Origin: Deltaproteobacteria bacterium
GTDB lineage: Bacteria > Desulfobacterota > Desulfarculia > Desulfarculales > Desulfarculaceae
Reading direction: 5' to 3'
Length of the DNA: 64,000 nucleotides
Assembly (NCBI GenBank): GCA_020444165.1
Contig: JAHLLK010000024.1
Location: forward strand, 8,248-72,247
The translations under genes were made by a program, and so were the position numbers. Shown in pieces: positions 58,654-64,000 of the stretch (within the stretch, counting starts at the first letter, position 1; every line of letters starts with the position of its first letter). Below the pieces are notes generated by a model. That model was not told the origin of the DNA. It searched no databases and saw only the letters and a list, made by a program, of their open reading frames with translations.

Positions 58654-59384
58654 TTACGCTGAGAAGCAACGGGGGTTGACGGTATAGGTGGGGCTGGGCT
58701 TGCGGCCGGGACCGCTGGGGGGAGCGGAATCCCCCAAAGCGATGAAATCGCGTTCTGCCAGAATCGCCAAAGCTGCCTGCACCTTGTCGGCTTTGGGGTA
58801 TTTCCCTCTGATTCCCCGATGGCAATCCCGCAAGCTGAAGCGCTCCACACCTTCCCGGTGGATCCACGTCTGGGCAATTTTGGCCGCCTCCTGTTCAGGA
58901 TCTGCGCCCATCATGCCAAAGGCGGCCAAGGCATGCTCGCTCAGGGCCGAGGCCAGTTGCACAGCCCGGCGCATGGTGTCGCCGGAGATCTCCAGTCCGG
59001 CCGCCTTTTCCAGGTGCTCCATGGCGTGCAGATTGCCCGCCAGCCGGGCGGCCAGGCCGTACAATTTGCCGGCCCAATCGCGCACGCACTCGAAGCGGCC
59101 TCCATCAGCCAGGTCGACCTCAATGGATTCGGCAAATGCCTTCCATGCCGTGTGAGCCTCTTTGCTCACTCGAAGCACGGCGGCAGCCACGTGATCCTGA
59201 TCATCCTTGGGCCAGGGCAGATCCAGCAGACGAAACATGGCTTCCTTATAGGATTTCAGGAGGTGCGAAGGGACAGCCGGAGTGTCAATCGCACGCCTGC
59301 CCAAGTGGCTCACCGGCAGTATATAGGCAAACCGCCCCAGCAAACCTCGCCCCCGGAACCACCAAGCGCATGCTGCAGTTGGCC
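58654..59384 (-). pseudogene. C-terminal remnant of a DUF3987 (YfjI-like) protein
   Basis: The frame reads FRGRGLLGRFAYILPVSHLG near its broken start, a hallmark of the late part of DUF3987 proteins, then helices and a C-terminal winged-helix-like end (KADKVQAALAILAERDFIAL). About 240 residues remain; the N-terminal helicase/primase-related part is missing. The break is at about 59370-59385, where the frame runs into the antisense of a helicase fragment. DUF3987 genes usually mark plasmids, phages or integrative elements. A TTG at 59343 could start a short product, but function is doubtful. Confidence 0.7.
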
Positions 59385-59831
59385 TTCAACCGCCGCCAGA
59401 GCAATCCCCGTGTCCTGGTGTCGCAGTCGCTGGTGGGCAGGGAAGGCCTAAACTTGCACCAGGCCTGCCGCAACGTGGTGCTGCTGCATCCGGAGTGGAA
59501 CCCAGGCGCGGTGGAGCAACAAATTGGGCGTATAGACCGGGTAGGTAGTCACTGGCAGCACCTGCTGGAGACGGCCATCCAAAACGGCGATTCGCCAGAG
59601 TCCTTACCCAGGATCGAGTTTCGGCCAGTAGTTTTTGGCGGCACTTACGATGAATATAATTGGGCCGTATTACGCGAACGATGGGATGATTTGCGGGCCC
59701 AACTGCACGGCATTGTCATCCCGGCCAGATTGGTTGAAAATGGGCAGGTTGAAGAGAGCATAGCGCGCGAGCTTAACAGTATGGCGCCCAATTTCTCTCC
59801 TGCGGACGATGGTAGTTGTTCTACCAGGTGA
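59370..59831 (+). pseudogene. C-terminal remnant of a SNF2-type helicase
   Basis: About 153 residues. MLQLAFNRRQSNPRVLVSQS, VGREGLNLHQACRNVVLLHP, and EWNPGAVEQQIGRIDRVGS are the late SNF2/superfamily-2 motifs (V and VI, with the arginine finger). The following YDEYNWAVLRERWDDLRAQL is a typical C-terminal tail. The ATPase Walker motifs are absent, so it cannot be an active helicase. Large helicases of this form occur in defence islands. It points toward cas6, ending 44 bp before that gene's 3' end. Confidence 0.72.
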
Positions 59832-59875
59832 GGAGCCAAGTTAGCTAGGTTTTTATCCCCGGAACCCGGTGGGGC

Positions 59876-60799
59876 TCATTGCCACTCCAAAACGTATTGC
59901 CCCATGCCCAGGGCGCTGCGTCCCCCCGCATGGCAGCGTTGCCCCAGAGCCAAGAGCGGCGCCAGGGTGATCAGGTCCCCCCGGAGCCAGAGGTCGCCCA
60001 GGAAGCCCTCCATGGGTATGAAGCGGCCTCCCTGTTTCCGGGATTGCCGGAGCCAGTGGGGGTGCTCCCCCTCCGAAACTTCCCATTGCAGGCTCTGGGC
60101 CACGCGCTTGAGGCCCTGGAAATCCGCGGCCAGCTCCAGGCCGTGCCAGCGCGCCAGGCCCGATAGGCGGTTGGCCAGGCCGGTGAGCAGGCTGGCTGGA
60201 TTCAACACGCTTTCGTGTCCGCTGCGCTGGTTGAGAGGAGTCACGAAGTGCAGACAGGCTTTGAACTCCCCCTCGCCAGGGTCGGGCGCGGGGGCCATGG
60301 CGATCTCCAGGGCCGCCACTTCACAGCCGGGCGCCCGCCCCAAGGCCCAGCGCAGGTTATGTTGCAGGGCGGCCGCCAGCGACGCGGCTGCCGCGGTGGC
60401 ATAGTCCCCGGCCAGGCCGAACAGGGCCAGCTCGATATCCACCACACCATCCTCGGGCGGGTAGTCCACCCTGAGCACATAGGGCTTGGCGATCTCCAGC
60501 CCACCGGCCGGCTTGCCCTGGGACCGGAAGAACACATCCAGGGCGCAAGGCGGCCACCAGGGGCAAGGCTCACCCGCCAGGGCCTGGGCCGAGGCGCCGC
60601 GCTTCAGCTCATCGCCCCAGGCTCCCCGCACCTTGCCCGCCAGCACCCACGGGGCCATGCCCTCTGGCCATGGCGGCGGGTCCAGGTGGCAGCGGGCCCG
60701 CACCAAGGTTTCCCGCCAAGCCGCGCCAAGCTCCGGCAGCGAGGCCTGTTGAGCCGGATTCAATAGCTGGGCGCTCAGGCTATCTTGGGGCAAAACCAA
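59876..60799 (-). CDS. cas6: Cas6 pre-crRNA endoribonuclease
   Basis: A 307-residue RAMP protein. The first ferredoxin-like half includes HLDPPPWPEGMAPWVLAGKV; the second half ends in GQRCHAGGRSALGMGQYVLE, the Gly-rich loop typical of Cas6. It cuts the repeat transcript to leave the 8-nt handle. The start is an unusual TTG (60799, or 60793 which has AAGGA at better spacing); no ATG or GTG fits. It is the last gene of the cas1-cas2-cas6 run, 5 bp after cas2. Confidence 0.85.
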   Translation of the reverse strand: MVLPQDSLSAQLLNPAQQASLPELGAAWRETLVRARCHLDPPPWPEGMAPWVLAGKVRGAWGDELKRGASAQALAGEPCPWWPPCALDVFFRSQGKPAGGLEIAKPYVLRVDYPPEDGVVDIELALFGLAGDYATAAAASLAAALQHNLRWALGRAPGCEVAALEIAMAPAPDPGEGEFKACLHFVTPLNQRSGHESVLNPASLLTGLANRLSGLARWHGLELAADFQGLKRVAQSLQWEVSEGEHPHWLRQSRKQGGRFIPMEGFLGDLWLRGDLITLAPLLALGQRCHAGGRSALGMGQYVLEWQ

Positions 60800-60804
60800 A
60801 TCCT

Positions 60805-61092
60805 TTACACGAGGTAGAACTCTTGGCGCTCCGGGCGCACCGCGGCCCCGAAAACCTGGATGCGCGAAAGGCTGTCCTCCCCCAGGGCATATACCCGCAG
60901 GGAGTCCCGGGGGCCCAGCTCGGCCGCCGCTTGGGCCGCCACCCCCTGGGCGGCATCATCGTCCAGCCAGGCCTCGAAAACGCTCTTCTGCACCCGCACC
61001 GCGTGATTTTCCAGCACCCGGGCCAGCCGCCGGCGGTGGAGGTCGTCCTCCACGTCATAGGCGAAAACCACCAGCCTGGTTTCGCGGGTCAT
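60805..61092 (-). CDS. cas2: Cas2 spacer-integration subunit
   Basis: A 95-residue protein from the ATG at 61092 (GAGG 9 nt upstream). RLVVFAYDVEDDLHRRRLARVLENHAVRVQKSVFEAWLDD carries the conserved first-strand Asp and the ferredoxin-like fold; SLRVYALGEDSLSRIQVFG completes it. Cas2 bridges two Cas1 dimers in the integrase. It starts 11 nt after the RT-Cas1 stop. Upstream TTG (61107) and ATG (61101) starts are possible. Confidence 0.93.
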   Translation of the reverse strand: MTRETRLVVFAYDVEDDLHRRRLARVLENHAVRVQKSVFEAWLDDDAAQGVAAQAAAELGPRDSLRVYALGEDSLSRIQVFGAAVRPERQEFYLV

Positions 61093-61103
61093 GGGCGCCA
61101 TCC

Positions 61104-63095
61104 TCAATACTTCATATCATAGGGCTCATAGGGGCCGCGGCCCCATACGTGGTCCCGGTAGGCCAAAACCTGTTCATCCATTAGTCCGCGCCATTTAACC
61201 TTCTCGCCCGCGCGCGGGGACTTGACCGGCCGGTCAAGCCAAGCCTCGAAAGAGCGGATAATGGTCTCGCGACCCTGGGAGGTCACCTGGCAGGGCCTTT
61301 TTTCGGTCTGGTAAAACATATCCTGGCTCAGAATATGATTGTTGACCAGATATATGGCCAGTCCCTCGCAGAGCGGCGCGCGGAACTCCTCCACCAGGTC
61401 CGAGACGCAGCCCGGTTTGCCGTCCAGCGCGCCGTGCAGGCTGCCGAATCCGGGGTGCAAGCCGTGCCGGGCGGTCAGGCAGGAGAGGTCGCGGTAGAGC
61501 AGGGAAGCGGTGTAGGAGATGACCAGGTTCACCGGGTCCCCCGGCGGGCGGCGCACCCGGCCGGAGAAGCCCCATTCCTTGTCCACCAAAAGGGTCAGGG
61601 CCGCCCAATAGTGCTTGGCCGCCTCCCCCTCCAGGCCCAGCAGCGCTGGTATGGCCGTGGCCGTGGCTATCCGCCGGAGCACCGAGTTCAACGAGGCCAA
61701 ATGGTTTTCTATCCCGGGGTCCTTGCGCCGCCGGTTCAGCCGGTTGAGCAGGGCCCGCTGATTGCGCACCCGGCCGCGGCAAATGCGCCGGGCCAGGTCC
61801 AAACGCTTGGCCGCGTCCAGCGTAAGGGCCGCCTGGGCCAGATGCAGGGCGGCCTTGTTGGGGGCCACTGCCTCCAGGGTCCCCAGGGTGCGTCCCCAGC
61901 CGTCCACATAAGCCACCGGCACCCGGCAAACCAAGGCATGGCGCTGCGCCGGGGCCGAGATATCGGTCCCCGGCCAAAGCTCGATCCGGTCCACCCGGCT
62001 GGGCATAACCGCCAACAGCTCCCCCGCGCCCGGCTCCGGCCCCGCGCGCACCGCAAAGGCCCGGTTGCGCACCTCCAGCCGGCACCCCTTGCGGGTCAGG
62101 TACATGACCCGCACCCGAGGGGACAGAGCCTCGAAACCCGGTCCCTCGGGCGTCTGGTGCAGGGGCTCTACCGGAAAAGGTTCTTCACCCAGCTCGGCAG
62201 CCTCGGCGCCGGAAGCCGGCGCCGGGCGGTCCGGCTCCCCGGGTGCATCCAGCGCGCGGTCATGCTCCAGCACCAGGGAGCGCACGAACAGGCGGCCCAG
62301 GAATTGAAACCCCTGTTCGAAGCTGACGATGCGGGTCTTCTCCGGGTGGAGCCTGAGCCCATGCTCCGCCAACAAATCGGCCATTTCCTCTTGGGCTTCC
62401 CGGGCCTGCGCGGGGCTCTTGCACAGCAGCACGAAATCATCGGCAAACCGCACCAGGCGCACCCCCGCGCGGCAGATGCGTTCGTCTATATCATCCAAAT
62501 AGATATTGGCCAATAAGGGCGACAAGGGAGAGCCTTGGGCCAGGCCGGTTCCGTCCGGCTGGGCATGTTCCAGCCACTGGGCTATGAGCCCCAACACCTT
62601 ATCATCGTCCACATGGCGGCGCAGGATTTCCAGCAGGCTGTGGTGCGGGATGGAGTCGAAATAGTCGTCGATGTCGCCATCCACCACCCAGCGGTAACCC
62701 TGGCGGAAATAGCGTTCAATGCGGTCCACGGCCATCTGCACCGAGCGCCCCGGCCGGTAGGCGAAACTGGAGTCCTCCATCTCCGGTTCCAGGATGGGCG
62801 AAAGCCCTTGGCAAAGGGCGGTGTGCACCACCCGGTCGGCCACCGTGGGGATGGAAAGCGGCCGGGGCGTGCCATCGCGTTTGGGGATGCTTATGTTACG
62901 GAGAGGCCCGGGATGGTAGGTTCCGGAGCGCAGGGATTCGCGCAGATTTTCCAGGTTGCGCTCCAGGTTTTCGGCAAAATCATCGATGGTTTGGCGATCG
63001 CCGCCCGGGGCGCCCTGGTTGGCCCGGACCTTGTCCCAAGCCAGAGATAGGCTACTTTTGGCGATAATTTTATCGTAAAGCCGCATGGCAACCAT
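61104..63095 (-). CDS. cas1: Reverse transcriptase-Cas1 fusion
   Basis: A 663-residue fusion. Residues ~1-280 are a group II intron-type reverse transcriptase: PLSIPTVADRVVHTAL, RWVVDGDIDDYFDSIPHH (palm Asp), AQGSPLSPLLANIYLDDID, and RFADDFVLLC, the YADD-like catalytic box at ~217-220. Residues ~325-663 are Cas1: LLGLEGEAAKHYW (Glu489), LHPGFGSLHG (His554) and SDLVEEFRAPL (Asp566/Glu570). A ~45-residue Pro/Glu-rich linker joins them. Such fusions acquire spacers from RNA as well as DNA in type III systems. Start chosen at 63095 (63086 also possible); neither has a clear ribosome site, and TATACT nearby hints at a very short leader. Confidence 0.94.
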   Translation of the reverse strand: MVAMRLYDKIIAKSSLSLAWDKVRANQGAPGGDRQTIDDFAENLERNLENLRESLRSGTYHPGPLRNISIPKRDGTPRPLSIPTVADRVVHTALCQGLSPILEPEMEDSSFAYRPGRSVQMAVDRIERYFRQGYRWVVDGDIDDYFDSIPHHSLLEILRRHVDDDKVLGLIAQWLEHAQPDGTGLAQGSPLSPLLANIYLDDIDERICRAGVRLVRFADDFVLLCKSPAQAREAQEEMADLLAEHGLRLHPEKTRIVSFEQGFQFLGRLFVRSLVLEHDRALDAPGEPDRPAPASGAEAAELGEEPFPVEPLHQTPEGPGFEALSPRVRVMYLTRKGCRLEVRNRAFAVRAGPEPGAGELLAVMPSRVDRIELWPGTDISAPAQRHALVCRVPVAYVDGWGRTLGTLEAVAPNKAALHLAQAALTLDAAKRLDLARRICRGRVRNQRALLNRLNRRRKDPGIENHLASLNSVLRRIATATAIPALLGLEGEAAKHYWAALTLLVDKEWGFSGRVRRPPGDPVNLVISYTASLLYRDLSCLTARHGLHPGFGSLHGALDGKPGCVSDLVEEFRAPLCEGLAIYLVNNHILSQDMFYQTEKRPCQVTSQGRETIIRSFEAWLDRPVKSPRAGEKVKWRGLMDEQVLAYRDHVWGRGPYEPYDMKY

Positions 63096-63249
63096 GTGGA
63101 AAGTATAATTACGTAAATAATTCAGATGAATATAAATAATCTCTTGGCGTCTGGCAAGCTTTTTGCCGGCAGCGGGGCGTAAAAATGACCTGCCATGTGG
63201 AAACCACCCCAAAAATATATCTTGTCATCAGGGGGTTGGAGGGGGTAGG
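63096..63249 (+). promoter_or_regulatory. CRISPR leader and divergent promoter region
   Basis: The 154 bp between the RT-Cas1 start and the first repeat. AT-rich near the gene, G-rich before the array (GGGGGTTGGAGGGGGTAGG). Repeat orientation shows the array is transcribed to the right, so this is the leader and the site of new spacer entry. It must also hold the cas promoter on the minus strand. Confidence 0.7.
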
Positions 63250-64000
63250 GTGTAGAGGACTGCCGCTATTGGAAGCGGATTGATACTCCCAGTATTATCT
63301 TCTAAATCACCTCTTTCTGTGTAGAGGACTGCCGCTATTGGAAGCGGATTGATACCTGGGGAGTACGGCCGCAAGGTTAAAACTCAAAGGAATTTGTGTA
63401 GAGGACTGCCGCTATTGGAAGCGGATTGATACTCTCTTTTATTCTACGTTACCTCTCCTCGCTTTTGGTGTAGAGGACTGCCGCTATTGGAAGCGGATTG
63501 ATACATCAAGATATTTTTCATATTGGGCATAAAGGTCTGGTGTAGAGGACTGCCGCTATTGGAAGCGGATTGATACAGAAAGGATATGATCGACACCGAC
63601 CAATTTCCCATGTGTAGAGGACTGCCGCTATTGGAAGCGGATTGATACATATCTCAGCCCAGATGATAAGATCGGCCCAAGTGTAGAGGACTGCCGCTAT
63701 TGGAAGCGGATTGATACCTGAGGTCGGCCCCGCTGAGGGTTGCCCCACTGTGTAGAGGACTGCCGCTATTGGAAGCGGATTGATACCTTACTACGATGCC
63801 GAACACCCCTTGTGGTATCTCCTGTGTAGAGGACTGCCGCTATTGGAAGCGGATTGATACTCACAATACCCACCACTTCGTAACCCGGCCTCGGTGTAGA
63901 GGACTGCCGCTATTGGAAGCGGATTGATACGGTCAACTCCCGACACGCAGATGGCGGTGTCGTGTGTAGAGGACTGCCGCTATTGGAAGCGGATTGATAC
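63250..64000 (+). CRISPR. CRISPR array, 11 repeats in view, continues past the window
   Basis: Eleven identical 37-nt repeats start at 63250, 63319, 63396, 63468, 63540, 63612, 63681, 63750, 63824, 63894 and 63964. Each begins GTGTAGAGGACTGCC and ends AAGCGGATTGATAC, with a CCGCT/AGCGG stem around ATTGGA. Ten spacers are 32, 40, 35, 35, 35, 32, 32, 37, 33 and 33 nt. The final ATTGATAC resembles the type III crRNA handle ATTGAAAC. All repeats are perfect, which suggests an active leader-proximal end. Confidence 0.97.

Noticed and set aside
58361..58687. Plus-strand frames at 58.36-58.69 kb
   Set aside because: They are translations through the two palindromes, differ in all three frames without protein-like pattern and have no ribosome site.
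63444..63748. Minus-strand ORFs with repeated INPLPIAAVLYT or YQSASNSGSPLH
   Set aside because: They are translations of the CRISPR repeats, not genes.

Overview
This is a high-GC bacterial chromosome segment. Its host genes include Tat-exported redox proteins, a multi-cluster iron-sulfur membrane protein, a DUF362-type protein and a RhlB-like helicase. They resemble genes I know from anaerobic Desulfobacterota (deltaproteobacteria). That placement is inference from gene content, because no marker gene is present.

Bases 1-13,690 are ordinary chromosome: the N-terminal ~1,350 residues of a very large protein of unknown function (minus strand, cut by the window edge), an M20 metallopeptidase, a DEAD-box RNA helicase, a three-gene membrane/redox cluster (DUF6599-like, DUF362, polyferredoxin), a Tat-exported aldo/keto reductase and tRNA-Arg(ACG) with its promoter and terminator. 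The polyferredoxin gene is bracketed by two inverted copies of a long hairpin repeat.

Bases ~13,765-58,243 are a complete-looking Mu-like transposable prophage of ~44.5 kb, with inverted terminal MuA-type sites and a CGGT(T) target duplication. Its genetic left end is at 58.2 kb. From there it carries a LexA-type repressor (plus strand) facing a Ner-like regulator, MuA, MuB, Gam, HU, GemA and Mor, then small middle-region genes (with a tRNA-like/C4-like RNA), and then a cargo zone with an unrecognised cytosolic + membrane gene set and a possible toxin/HTH pair. The packaging and head-morphogenesis block (gp25-gp30 equivalents, 35.8-41.2 kb) is inverted relative to the rest and diverges from the head/tail operon at a perfect 24-bp palindrome. 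The minus-strand head, contractile-tail, fibre and lysis genes follow Mu/P2 order down to a DNA adenine methylase beside the right end. A nested scaffold start, a P2-type -1 frameshift site and a MuF protein with a nuclease-like C-terminal domain can be read directly.

Bases 58,249-59,831 hold decayed mobile DNA: two strong hairpins, the C-terminal part of a DUF3987 protein and the C-terminal part of a SNF2-type helicase, joined tail-to-tail at a breakpoint near 59.37 kb. Bases 59,876-64,000 are a CRISPR adaptation locus: cas6, cas2 and a reverse transcriptase-Cas1 fusion on the minus strand, a leader, and 11 perfect repeats running off the window. No effector genes are visible, so the interference module lies outside the window, elsewhere in the genome, or is absent.
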